DNA from: Loripinus fragilis
Taxonomy: Eukaryota; Mollusca; Bivalvia; Lucinida; Lucinidae
Length of the DNA: 64,000 nt
Direction: 5' to 3'
Assembly (NCBI GenBank): GCA_964019695.1
Contig: OZ026514.1
Location: forward strand, 102,948,345 to 103,012,344
Part shown: positions 33,692 through 44,067 of the stretch, piece by piece
How the letters are laid out: every line of letters starts with the position of its first letter
Numbering within the stretch: the first letter of the stretch is position 1
Position numbers and translations under genes: made by a program
The notes under the pieces: generated by a model
Database searches by the model: none
What the model saw: the letters and a program-made list of their open reading frames with translations, nothing else
What the model was told of the DNA's origin: nothing

Positions 33692-34768
33692 AAGGACCTC
33701 TGACACTTTGATAGGGTATCTGCCTATTTTTCAGATGCTTCCCAAAACTTCCCTACGCATAAGATATCACTGGCATCCTTTTGAAAAAGACGCTTGATGT
33801 ATAAGAAGCGAATTAAGGTTATAATTAGACAGGCAGACCCCTGCAGCAAAACAGGAGACGCTACCAAAGGGGGTAGGGGTTGCAAAATTTGACTTCACCA
33901 AAACATTTAGAAATCAATTATTTTCACGTGTAAGGGTATTACATCATCAATACCCGATTAAAAATCGTAGTGAAAGTATTTTAAAGTCCAAAATCGTGAG
34001 CATTTATATGATTATTTTTGTTGTTGTTTTTTCTGTCTGATTTGTTAAGAAATATTTTGAAGTGCAACTGTAGTCCATATTCAACCTTGATGACAATGTA
34101 TTTACCTAGTGCAATATTATGCAGCAAGGTACTGTAACCATTCATCCATGCGTAAAGTACACCTAGTCAAAGGCCATGTAGTTTATGTGTATTGGATGGA
34201 TAAGTATATGTGCAAAATACTCTACCAATTGAATTTAGTAAAATGACAATTTTCATAATCTAAAGAAAAATATGCTAAAAAGGGTGTAATATTTCGTGAC
34301 TAATGGTTTATTAAAGGAAGCTTACTTGTACTAATTATTTCATTATACATGAAAAAAAAGATTTTGAAGAGAGCACACCAAAAATCCAAATGCTAATGTT
34401 CGGGCTCGCCCAGACGTCACATTTTGGGCTGTGGGGTATCATTCCCCCCCCCCCCCCCCCCGAGTTCCAACTAGCTTTTCACATATATTATGTAAAATAT
34501 GAGAACAAACTTACGTGCAAAAGGATTAGTTGGAACTCGGGGGGGGGGGGGGGGGAATGATGTTTTAAAAATATTTTTCTATTTCCTATATGCATAATAC
34601 AAAAAGTGATCATTTTAGCCCCAAAATAAAGCTGTACATTCATGGAAATAGGAAATCAAACGCAAAATCATAAAATAGATACCAACAGCGAGCTTATACA
34701 TGAAGAATTATATCAAAATTATAGGCAGCGATACACTGTGATTCCCATTACCACCGTCAGAGGTCCTT
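33692..34768. mobile_element. TIR element with C18/G17 hairpin, copy 2
   Basis: AAGGACCTCTGAC at 33692 and its inverse ending 34768 bound 1,077 bp. Internal landmarks match copy 1 (11377-12420): GGGGGTAGGGGT block, C/G-run hairpin, and TTTTTCTATTTCCTATATGC flank. It splits a copy of repeat R3; unsplit R3 copies at 36085-36400 and 48733-48966 show the pre-insertion arrangement (GTGAAGTTGTCAC). Confidence 0.8.
34439..34560. repeat. Perfect ~35-bp stem with C18 and G17 runs
   Basis: TCATT, C18, GAGTTCCAACTA at 34439-34473 pairs with TAGTTGGAACTC, G17, AATGA at 34527-34560. It is homologous in position to the hairpin at 12102-12196, but the stem sequence differs on both arms. Confidence 0.85.
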
Positions 34769-34850
34769 TGTCACTTTTCCATTGGTATCCTTGGTCAGGT
34801 GTGGTACTTGATTGTATGGATTCCTGATCTTTGCACCCTTACTTACTTTA
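34769..34850 (-). repeat. Repeat R3, continuation after insertion
   Basis: GTCACTTTTCCATTGGTATC through GATTCCTGATCTTTGCACCC is the end of R3, matching the inverse of 48733-48800. Confidence 0.7.
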
Positions 34851-35900
<1,050 letters not shown>

Positions 35901-36084
35901 TCTCATTCTGTATATTGACCTTAAAAAGACCTAAAAATTACCGCAAAAATAGTCCAACTTAGCCCCCCCCCCCCCCATAAATAAATCGGCCAAACCTACG
36001 TATATAAAAAAATATTAAATTACCCTCTTTCCCCTACAACCTCCGAGTTAAAAAATAGTCTCAGTTCCATTGAAAGTAAGAAAG

Positions 36085-36500
36085 AGGGCAAAGATCAGGA
36101 ATCAATACAATCAAGCACCATACCCTACCCAAGATACCACTGGGAAAGTGACAACTTCACAATTAAACATCACAAACGAAAGCCAAGAGGTCAGCCCTTT
36201 CCCAGCAGGTGACAACAAGGCATCAATAAACTGGAAAGCATAACAAAACAAGACAGAAATAACATAAATGACCCACAAAAGAAGCACAGCCTTGGAACGG
36301 TCAGTAAAAATATTTAACTTGAGGGCTTGTGCGCCAAACTCACCCTTAGTTCAGATGTGGATCAAGACACATCGAAGTTTGGTTTGCATGAAAGACCTCT
36401 AACTTAACAATGCATCAGCTCCTAGAACATATAAATCAAGATATAAAAAGGAGATTAAGCAAAGATAAGGACTCAAAAATAAATCAAACGGAATACAGGA
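36085..36500 (+). repeat. Repeat R3, uninterrupted inverted copy
   Basis: AAAGATCAGGAATCAATACA to GCATGAAAGACCTCTAAC and on to about 36500 is the reverse complement of 33070-33691 plus 34769-34850. The two form long inverted arms around the simple-repeat region. Confidence 0.75.
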
Positions 36501-36908
36501 GAATTTTAAATGGTTCTCGGACGTTTTGACTTGAGGACGTTTTTATTGTAGTTTTTTTAATTTTTGGTACGATTGGTGTCGTGGGTGTTTTTTTTTTCGA
36601 CCAAGGGAAAGAACTCGACATCGGCTTTTCTACATCGACTGACAGGTAAAGTTTTGGACTCCAAATACATTTTAAAGATCGCCTTTAAAGATAGTAAATT
36701 GTGGTATGGAGAACTCATTAAACCATCATTTGTAGGTGAGAAGTTTTACGCTAGATGCTTTTGGCTAGAGGCATAGTTTCACATGGTATCATGTTTGTCT
36801 TGCCATTTTCAATATCTGCAACTATTGACTTTTATTTTCTTTATAGAATCTATTTTAATCTGGCTGAAACTAAAGTTTCAGAGTTAAAGCTAAAGCTTTC
36901 ACAACACC
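36501..36908. other. No gene supported
   Basis: A 70-residue frame (36564-36776, containing SKLWYGELIKPSF) is open but has no recognised motif; CAG|GTAAAG at about 36645 looks like a donor site. Too weak to call. Confidence 0.25.
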
Positions 36909-36958
36909 AATCATCCATCATCATCATTATCATCATCACCATCATCATTCACGCATAA
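36909..36958. repeat. (CAT)n-like microsatellite
   Basis: CATCATCATCATTATCATCATC-type trinucleotide run. Confidence 0.9.
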
Positions 36959-37298
36959 TATCATCTACCACATAAAACTTTAGTCGTGCCAGTCTCACAG
37001 TATGTCCCCTTTTAAACAATAACAAATTGTAATACGTAACTAGTTGAAATTCCAAATTTTTTTGTATTGTCAAGTTATCAATACATCTTTACATGTTATA
37101 TTCTGATTATTTGGACTAAAAATTAATGCCATTTTCGCGCGCACTCCACGTAATACTCTTCTAGAGGTGTTTGGAGTATCCGGCAGATACAGATTAAGGC
37201 TCTCTTGTGGAATATCCTTACATTTTAGGTTCAAGTTTGTCTTAGCTCTGTAGCCCTCGTTTCAGGTGAGGTAGCATTACGAGCTTTAAGGAATTCCC

Positions 37299-37335
37299 AA
37301 AGTGACGTCATTATCGCGCATGCGCACATCGGTGG
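37299..37335. promoter_or_regulatory. CRE plus NRF1-like site cluster
   Basis: TGACGTCA (full cAMP response element) lies 6 bp from GCGCATGCGCA (fits the NRF1 palindrome). Together they resemble an animal housekeeping promoter, but no first exon was found nearby and other CREs in this window sit inside repeats. Confidence 0.25.
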
Positions 37336-38555
37336 CCGTCAAGCCATAGGCCAGCCGCATTGAATCTGTGTAAAATGTGGGTTAATTTTTTGAGAAAAAT
37401 GGGGTTTTATAGCCAAAGTCAAGTCAAAACTTGTTTGTTTTCTTTGATATACATTCAAAATGCATCTTTCCGATAAATAAAGGTTCCGAAAAACAAACGT
37501 TTATTCATTTAAAAGGCAAAATACGAGGCTGCCGGAAGTCCAGAAGTGTCAAGCAGAACCTTGATATTTTCTCACAATAAAACCCGTTAAAACTTTAAAC
37601 ATTTAAAATTTTGGTTTGTTTATGCAATATTAGGATTAACAAAGTGAATCCACATCCACCTGCTTTTCTGCCAGTTTTCGCTCTCTTTCTCTCTCTCTCT
37701 CTCTCATGCACCCGCTATATCATCTCAAAGCCGGTGATTATTGACAGTCCAAAATGTAGCTTAAATAGGCTAAAACAGTTGACTTACATAAATTGTCCGA
37801 AAAAATAACTATTCCATGTTTACTTTTCACGGTTGACACTATCCTTACACATCCGTTTTCACACCTCTCTGCTGAATAAATGGACTACATTCCCTGCGGG
37901 GAGAAGCCTTATCATCATGTTTTTTCACAAGTATGTCTTAAGAATGTGTCACTTAGGTCATAAAAGATCAATAATAATAATGCCGACGGTTTCATAATAC
38001 ATTTTAACAAGTCTGACATAATGGCCAATCTGCATCATTCTCCATCAGTTGAATTTTAATTCGTTGTCGTACTTAACGCGAATATATTTTTCTTTCTGTC
38101 TGTCCGACCGCCTGCCTGTCTGTCAGGACATGTATATTTATGTTTCCATACGTCTGTCTGTCTGAACATGCACATGAATGTTTCTTTCAGTCTGCCTGTC
38201 TGTAAATGCGCACGTTTGTAGGTTTTATCAGTCTGTCCACATATTCAAAATGCTGTTTCTATCAGTATTACTGCCTTTGTGTTTAAGTCCGGATCCATAA
38301 ACCTCCCCCCTCCTCAGAAAATCACAGGTTATATTGGGTTCTATAGAAATAAGTATTTGGGCCCTCCCCCCCCCCCCCTGGAAGAAGCTGGACCCCACTG
38401 GAAAATGTTGGACCCCCTCTGGACCTCTGGATCCTTGGAAAAGTATAGTTTTCTCTGTAACAAACATGTGACCATTGGATCCCCACCTGTAAATTATTCT
38501 CCTAGTTAAATTATCATTAATGAGAAATGCATCCCAAAAAATTGTCAAGATCACA
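37336..38555. other. Non-coding; short (CT)n and CTGT runs
   Basis: (CT)n at 37680-37704, a CTGTCTGTCCG-type run at 38093-38180, and C9-C10 at 38368-38378. No gene supported. Confidence 0.4.
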
Positions 38556-38952
38556 GGACTAAAGCATAGACAAAGACCTAGCCGATGTCAGGCCAAACAC
38601 AATGTATAACACTAACTAGTGATTTATTGAAGCAAATGTTGACAACGCACAGCACAACATCCACCAAGGGCTCATGAGGGACCTCCTTTATTTCAGGACT
38701 TATAAAGCAAGGTTGACGACGTCTCTTATACTTAAATTCAACTGAAGTCCACGGGACTAAAGCATAGACCAGGGCCTAGCTGCAGCCAGCCAATATACAC
38801 TGATCACACTAACTAGTGATTTATTGAAGCAAATGTTGACAACGCACACCACAACATCCAACTGTGGCTCATAAGGGACCTCCTTTATTCTAGTACTTAT
38901 AAAGCAACTGTTGACGACATCTCTGATAATTAAATTTAACTGAAGTCCACTG
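38556..38952. repeat. 198-bp direct repeat, two units
   Basis: GGACTAAAGCATAGAC starts units at 38556 and 38754. Both contain AACTAGTGATTTATTGAAGC, GACCTCCTTTATT and AACTGAAGTCCAC. They lie beyond the 3-prime side of the tyrosine-recombinase retroelement and might be part of its terminal repeats, but no match at the 5-prime side was proved. Confidence 0.8.
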
Positions 38953-39437
38953 AGGAATTCATTTGTTAGCAATTGTTGACAAGGTATCACAGACCAAATT
39001 CTTTAGGGGCAGATAACGCAAAAGGATGTAATTGCCCAAATACGCACAGGCACCATAATTTCCATCTCGGATCCTTAAAAACTCCATAGAACTAGAAAGA
39101 TGTCCTGCCGAGCACTAAGCGACCTTATTCCTCTTCGCCTAGCTCACCCAAGCAGAAAGGAATAGACACTCCCCTCAACGACAGGATACCTCGTCTAGTC
39201 TATGAACAACCATAAAATACAAAAACAAACAAAGAATTTTCTCCAAAATTATTATGCTTATATCTTCAATCCGCAATTTTTCAAACAATTTACTCACATA
39301 ATTTTAAGTATAATGCCTAGGATCTAAATATAAATTGACTTAAAGAATATACTCAAAATGTCCGTAATCATTAATTGAACATTAATATTTAAAATGCCAC
39401 CAACCCAACGGCCAAAAAGCAAAGCACTGCGAAGCAA

Positions 39438-39474
<37 letters not shown>

Positions 39475-40403
39475 ACGGTAAAGATCAGTCCCGAGATCCG
39501 AATATAAAAAACTCGACAAGAAATAGATGAATACAGCCAATCAACCCATTATGAATGGAATGACAAGCATGTTATCCAGACTACCTTGAAGAAAAAGGCA
39601 CATACTCGGATCCAGAGACTCAGAAGCATGCTCAGCAAAGCGTAACAAAGCAAAGCATAACAAACAAAAACTAAAGCAAGCAAAATTCTTGCAACTTATG
39701 AGCCCCTATATATATATATATGTACATAAATTGCCCTCCATTCTTGTACGCAAACTCAGAATGACGGACAACAAATAACCTTCCATTCAAATTGAAGCTT
39801 CCAACTAACAAACCAAATAATTATTTTCTTCTCAAATCTCGCTTCACTAAAATGAGCAGAATATACAAAATAGTTGGAAAGTGGAAACTAAAAATGAAGG
39901 AAAGAAAAGGCCAAACTAATCATCTAGGATTAATGGCTCTTCGAATCAACGTAAAAATTTAAAATTAGCAAAAAGCGCAGTAGTATAACAAATTTCTGAG
40001 ATATTCCTTTTTACTAATCTGAAATACAAGGCTAATAAAAATTCCACTCAAGCCCGAAAGCCAAAATCATCAAGTAAAACAAAAATCAGCTATACTACTG
40101 CAACAGAAAAACAAAAAACCAAAAAAAAAAACCCCAAAAAAATAATTTCAACTTGTTAAACTAACCTTACCCTGATCTTCAATGGAAAATACATCGAACA
40201 ACAAATCTAAAGGATAGAAAATAGTCACATATAATCCTTCATTCCATAATAGTATATTGCTGCAAGACTGCTCAATCAGAAAAAAGGAAAGTCCAAATAT
40301 CCTATGCGAGACATTTGCAAACATTCCACTATACCATCATAAAGGCTATAGTACATAAACAATTTGAATTTCAAATTGAAAAGTCCTGAACCAGACATAT
40401 ACT
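38953..40403 (-). other. 3-prime flank of the retroelement, A-rich
   Basis: AT-rich, no ORF. A32 run at 39441-39472 following GCAAAGCA words; AAGCAAAGC-type words recur at 39640-39690; TATATATATATA at 39710. Probably includes the untranslated 3-prime part of the element, boundary unknown. Confidence 0.4.
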
Positions 40404-40991
40404 TTACATGGAAGCAATAGTTCTCAAAAAATAATATCTGAGCTTCTCGGTACCCGCAATGTTCAAATGCAACCCTCCATCCCGATGGGCAAAAAGTTCC
40501 GGTCTCACTTTACCACCGAACATGAACGGTCTGTATGTCTTCATAAACCTAAAATTCAAATGTTTACTCATGAACTTATCCAAGTGTCCATTGACACTAC
40601 GAATAAAGTCATCAGTATAAGTATGATCTATCGGCCTTGGAAGTATGGCAGAAATCAAAATGTGAATGGATGGGTGAATTTTCCTACAGGCACCGACTAA
40701 ATTTCCGAAATTTGAGATAATATTCTCAAAAGATGACTGATTACCGACATCATTTGTACCCACATGAAAAATAACATAGTCAAATGCTCTTAATTTAACT
40801 TCTCTGTGTGTGATACCATAAACTATTCTTCCAATCGTAGCACCACTAAAAACTTGAACTACCACCCCATCTATACCAGACACATACTTAGCAATAGAAT
40901 CAGTCACTATGGTGACTTTTTTGGCCTCTGCAAAAACAAAAACAAAAAAAAAATCAATCTCAATTCTTACCAAAAGTTTCCCAAATTTCAA
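40404..40991 (-). CDS. SGNH hydrolase-like domain of the retroelement
   Basis: SGNH/GDSL hydrolases cleave ester bonds; their job in retroelements is unknown. Seen in the ~195-residue frame: VTDSIAKYV in place of block I (catalytic Ser), FHVGTNDVGN (block III, G-x-N-D), and HRDGGLHLN (block V, Asp and His, with one residue more between them than the usual D-x2-H). Odd: the frame opens at TTG and has no ATG before the catalytic Ser. Its first ~21 residues (IDFFFVFVF) read a polypyrimidine tract ending TTTTTGCAG, so coding probably starts at 40927 after a 3-prime splice site. A GTAAGA donor-like site sits 43 bp before that. Splicing from an upstream exon is inference. Lies ~170 bp after the recombinase stop. 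Confidence 0.75.
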   Translation of the reverse strand: MKFGKLLVRIEIDFFFVFVFAEAKKVTIVTDSIAKYVSGIDGVVVQVFSGATIGRIVYGITHREVKLRAFDYVIFHVGTNDVGNQSSFENIISNFGNLVGACRKIHPSIHILISAILPRPIDHTYTDDFIRSVNGHLDKFMSKHLNFRFMKTYRPFMFGGKVRPELFAHRDGGLHLNIAGTEKLRYYFLRTIASM

Positions 40992-41162
40992 CAGATAAAA
41001 TAGTTGTCCACCGGCTTGTAATTGAAACCGATGCAGATCAACTTCTACACTTTAACGTCAGTAGATATCTGAAAAAATAAAGAAAACAGTTATACTCAAT
41101 AGTTAAACAGTACCGACTACCAAGTACTTAGCCCCAGCTTTAACAAACCGGCATCAAATTAA

Positions 41163-42161
41163 TTAAGTACTAAACTGAATCAAATTCTCTTTCATTTTTG
41201 CAACTACTAATAATTTATCTTCGAGCGAAAATGACAAATATTTTTGATAGCAATCACTCTTCCAGTCACCATGCAACTTTATTAGATCTGTAGGTACTCT
41301 TGATTGAAAAGCAAAAGTGGTGCCTCCCCGCCTAAAACTATGAGAAGAAAAGTCTTGTGCATCCAAACCTATTTTACTAATTAAATCCTTCAGCACAACT
41401 TGAAAAATTTTGTAAGTTACCACTTTCCTATGAGGTAATACAAATAACGGATCATCAGATTTAGCCCGAATCAACTTACACATCTGCAAATAAGCTGTAA
41501 CAGGACATAATACTGACCCCGGAATCCTCAACAAGGGAATTTTTAGCACCCTCTGCCCAAACTGATTAGTTTTTGACCATCTCATGATAACCAATAAAAT
41601 GTCATCTTGAAAATAAACATCCTCCCTTCTCAAAAATTTTCCAGACTTAAACTCTTTTTTGGAATTAGGCACTAAATTAGACTTTCTAGCAAATAAAAAG
41701 AAGGCAAATAAAAAAAGACACCAAATAGTAGCATCAAATAGATCTTGTACATCTAGGTAACTAAACAATTTAAGAAGTATTTCTGGTGTTATGGCTCTAG
41801 CCTGTTTCACTAAATGAGGATGACTCCTTGCAATGCCCTTCAATCCAAGATTAATCAAGAATTCATTAATATGATCTGTGGAATATCCCAATAAAAGATG
41901 CATGGTTTTAACCCCACTTAAATAATTCTTAATGGACTGAGTAGACTTATATGATCTACTCAAAAACTGAGCATATAAGCTCAAAGTTTCTGTTTGTACT
42001 GGCAAATAACTAAAACCAAAATATATACAAAATAATAAAAAGGTCTCCAACTGGATTCTTAAATTCCTCTGACTTCCTTCTGCATAAGCTTGTCTCCTAC
42101 TACTCTTCAAATCTCCTTTCAATTTTTTCAACTGGCCTTCTGAAAAATTATTACCAGTCAT
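41163..42161 (-). CDS. Tyrosine recombinase of the retroelement
   Basis: 332 residues from a real ATG. These enzymes insert the circular DNA copy by DNA strand exchange through a Tyr-DNA bond, in place of a DDE integrase. Seen: N-terminal SAM-like core-binding half (FLSRSYKSTQSIKNYLSGVK, residues ~85-105); catalytic half with the first Arg in LFARKSNL (~160), the H-x-x-R box in SSHSFRRGGT (~275), HGDWKSD (~298) and the likely nucleophile in CYQKYLSF. Start overlaps the RT-RNase H stop by 11 bp (ATGACTGGTAA) in another frame, so reinitiation or coupling is plausible. Intact length; not a host XerC-like gene because of its setting. Confidence 0.85.
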   Translation of the reverse strand: MTGNNFSEGQLKKLKGDLKSSRRQAYAEGSQRNLRIQLETFLLFCIYFGFSYLPVQTETLSLYAQFLSRSYKSTQSIKNYLSGVKTMHLLLGYSTDHINEFLINLGLKGIARSHPHLVKQARAITPEILLKLFSYLDVQDLFDATIWCLFLFAFFLFARKSNLVPNSKKEFKSGKFLRREDVYFQDDILLVIMRWSKTNQFGQRVLKIPLLRIPGSVLCPVTAYLQMCKLIRAKSDDPLFVLPHRKVVTYKIFQVVLKDLISKIGLDAQDFSSHSFRRGGTTFAFQSRVPTDLIKLHGDWKSDCYQKYLSFSLEDKLLVVAKMKENLIQFST

Positions 42162-44052
42162 TCAAAAACTGAAACATATTATCTGTAATGACAAACTCCT
42201 GAAGATGAAATTGATTAGTCAACAAGAAAAACTGCTGCTTGTGAAAATCATCTAAGCTCCATCTAGATAAATGATCCGCAATCCTATTACTCTGACTCTC
42301 CAAATGAACAGCCCTAATTTCACACTCTGCCATTGCTGTCAAAAAAGTCAATTCCCTTAAACAAGCCTGAAGAACTGTACACTTGGACCTCCCTGTATTT
42401 ATGACAGAACATACAGCTAAGTTATCACAGAAAACCTGTATTCTTTTGCCTTTGAAAAATTTTGACCACAATCTAGCGGCCAAAACTACGGCAAACATTT
42501 CCAGAATTGTAATATGGTAGTTCTGAACTAAAATACTTTGGGGAAACTCAACATGAAAGAACTTTCCTTGCCAAAAACCACCACAACCCTGTAACGAAGA
42601 ATCGGAAGAAAATATTTCATCCGGCTCGGACCATTCTTCTGTTAGCATCATAGACACCCCATTATATAACGGTAAGAATCTATGCCACCACAAAAGATCT
42701 TTTTTGACATAAATTGGAATGAGATGCTGTGTTTGACTGCCTTTATATAGGACTTTCAACCATACTAACAATCTAGACACAAAAATCCTGCTTGGCTTTA
42801 CACAAGCTGCCACAAAGTTTAACTTTCCTAACAAAGACTGAATTTCTTTCAATGAAGCAAACTTTTTATTTAACCAGAACTGAATAAGAGCCCTTATTTC
42901 TTTCAATCTATCTGAAGTAACCTCTATAGTCATTTTTTCTGTGTTGAATAACACACCTACAAAAGTCATAACTGTAGAAGGACTGCATGATTTGTCCAAA
43001 GCCTCCTCAAATCCACATTTATCTAAAACGGCTCCTAAAGTAGAGTATGCAAATTCTGCGTGTTCCTTAACCTCTGCTGATGCTAAATCATCCAGATAAT
43101 TCAAAACTAAAATCCCAATTTTAAACATTATAAAAGAAATGGCAGTAGTGACTCTTTCGCAAATATAAGCGGCATTGCGAAGACCCATGGACAATACTGA
43201 GTCAAAAAATATGTGTTTTTTCCAAACAAACCCAACAAGATTATAACTGGACGGACAGATAGGAATTTGTCTATAAGCTCTTCTCAAATCTTTTTTAAAC
43301 AAAAGGCAGCCTCTTCCTTTTAATTTAATTAACTGAACCAAATCATCTACCTTGGGATAAACAGTTAACATTTTCTCACCCAAGTATTCCTCCTTACTAA
43401 TAAAGTCATTAACACCATTCCCTTTCGGAAAACTTAAATCTAAAATGACCCTTCTTTCGTCGGTTTCCTTTTTGGGTACCCAATTAAGCGGAGATATTCT
43501 TAAACCGGAATTAAAAGGGTTTTTGTTAAACGGCCCAACAACAGCTTGGTTCTTGCATTCTTTTTGCAAGTACTTTTTCATTTCCTCTGGGTAATCTGTA
43601 GCACCAGTATGATTTCTGAATTTCCAAAGTTCTCTATGATTTGTGCAATTAAACAATATCTCAGACTCCTTACAGTCTAAAGGGAACCCAAACTCTAACA
43701 AACTGCAGAGCGAAGTATCTTTATAATCCCATAACCAGGATCTCAAATAATTAATATCAAGCCTGTTGTTTACCGGTATCCTACAACCCTCAAAATTAAA
43801 TTTACCTGATTGAACAACTTTTTCATGAGAATCTAGTAAAAATTGTATGTCTTTCAACTTATTGTTTTTTAAAGAAACTTGGCAAATATCACATTTACTG
43901 GAATGCTGACATACATGTAACTTTTCTTTCAAATTTTCGGGAAAACTGCCTTCTGTAACTTGAGACCCCGTATTATTCACTTTACAAAACTGCGGTAAAA
44001 ATATCTCCACTTTTTCAGAGCCCCTCTTGACCGCTCTATGTAAACTGAGCAC
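42151..44052 (-). CDS. Reverse transcriptase-RNase H (Pol) of the retroelement
   Basis: About 633 residues. It copies element RNA to DNA and degrades the RNA strand. N-terminal ~180 residues have Cys/His pairs (HVCQHSSKCDICQ) of unknown role. RT spans ~200-380: LDLSFPKGNGVNDFIS, LFKKDLRRAYRQIPI (first Asp), MGLRNAAYICERV, LVLNYLDDLASAE (YLDD). RNase H follows at ~480-610: FSSDSSLQGCGGFW, TILEMFAVVLAARLW, VFCDNLAVCSVI, NRIADHLSRW, giving the D-E-D-D set. Odd: there is no ATG near the start; the first codon shown is GTG, five codons past the Gag UGA and in the same frame, so expression by stop-codon readthrough as Gag-Pol is likely. Ty3-type LTR elements were considered, but protease and DDE integrase are absent. 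Confidence 0.9.
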   Translation of the reverse strand: MLSLHRAVKRGSEKVEIFLPQFCKVNNTGSQVTEGSFPENLKEKLHVCQHSSKCDICQVSLKNNKLKDIQFLLDSHEKVVQSGKFNFEGCRIPVNNRLDINYLRSWLWDYKDTSLCSLLEFGFPLDCKESEILFNCTNHRELWKFRNHTGATDYPEEMKKYLQKECKNQAVVGPFNKNPFNSGLRISPLNWVPKKETDERRVILDLSFPKGNGVNDFISKEEYLGEKMLTVYPKVDDLVQLIKLKGRGCLLFKKDLRRAYRQIPICPSSYNLVGFVWKKHIFFDSVLSMGLRNAAYICERVTTAISFIMFKIGILVLNYLDDLASAEVKEHAEFAYSTLGAVLDKCGFEEALDKSCSPSTVMTFVGVLFNTEKMTIEVTSDRLKEIRALIQFWLNKKFASLKEIQSLLGKLNFVAACVKPSRIFVSRLLVWLKVLYKGSQTQHLIPIYVKKDLLWWHRFLPLYNGVSMMLTEEWSEPDEIFSSDSSLQGCGGFWQGKFFHVEFPQSILVQNYHITILEMFAVVLAARLWSKFFKGKRIQVFCDNLAVCSVINTGRSKCTVLQACLRELTFLTAMAECEIRAVHLESQSNRIADHLSRWSLDDFHKQQFFLLTNQFHLQEFVITDNMFQFLNDW

Positions 44053-44067
44053 ACTCTGCTTAAGTCA
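44053..44067 (-). promoter_or_regulatory. Candidate UGA readthrough site between Gag and Pol
   Basis: Minus strand reads GCG-TGA-CTT-AAG-CAG-AGT-GTG. Gag and Pol are in one frame across this single stop. UGA followed by CU is a known leaky context class. No second stop intervenes. Readthrough is inference from layout. Confidence 0.55.

Noticed and set aside
36564..36776. 70-aa frame as a host exon
   Set aside because: A donor-like CAG|GTAAAG falls inside it, but no partner exon or family resemblance was found.
41163..42161. Host or Crypton-type tyrosine recombinase
   Set aside because: It overlaps the RT-RNase H frame by 11 bp on the same strand and so belongs to the retroelement.
42151..44052. 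LTR retrotransposon or endogenous retrovirus Pol
   Set aside because: No protease, no DDE integrase, no LTR pair; a tyrosine recombinase frame follows directly.
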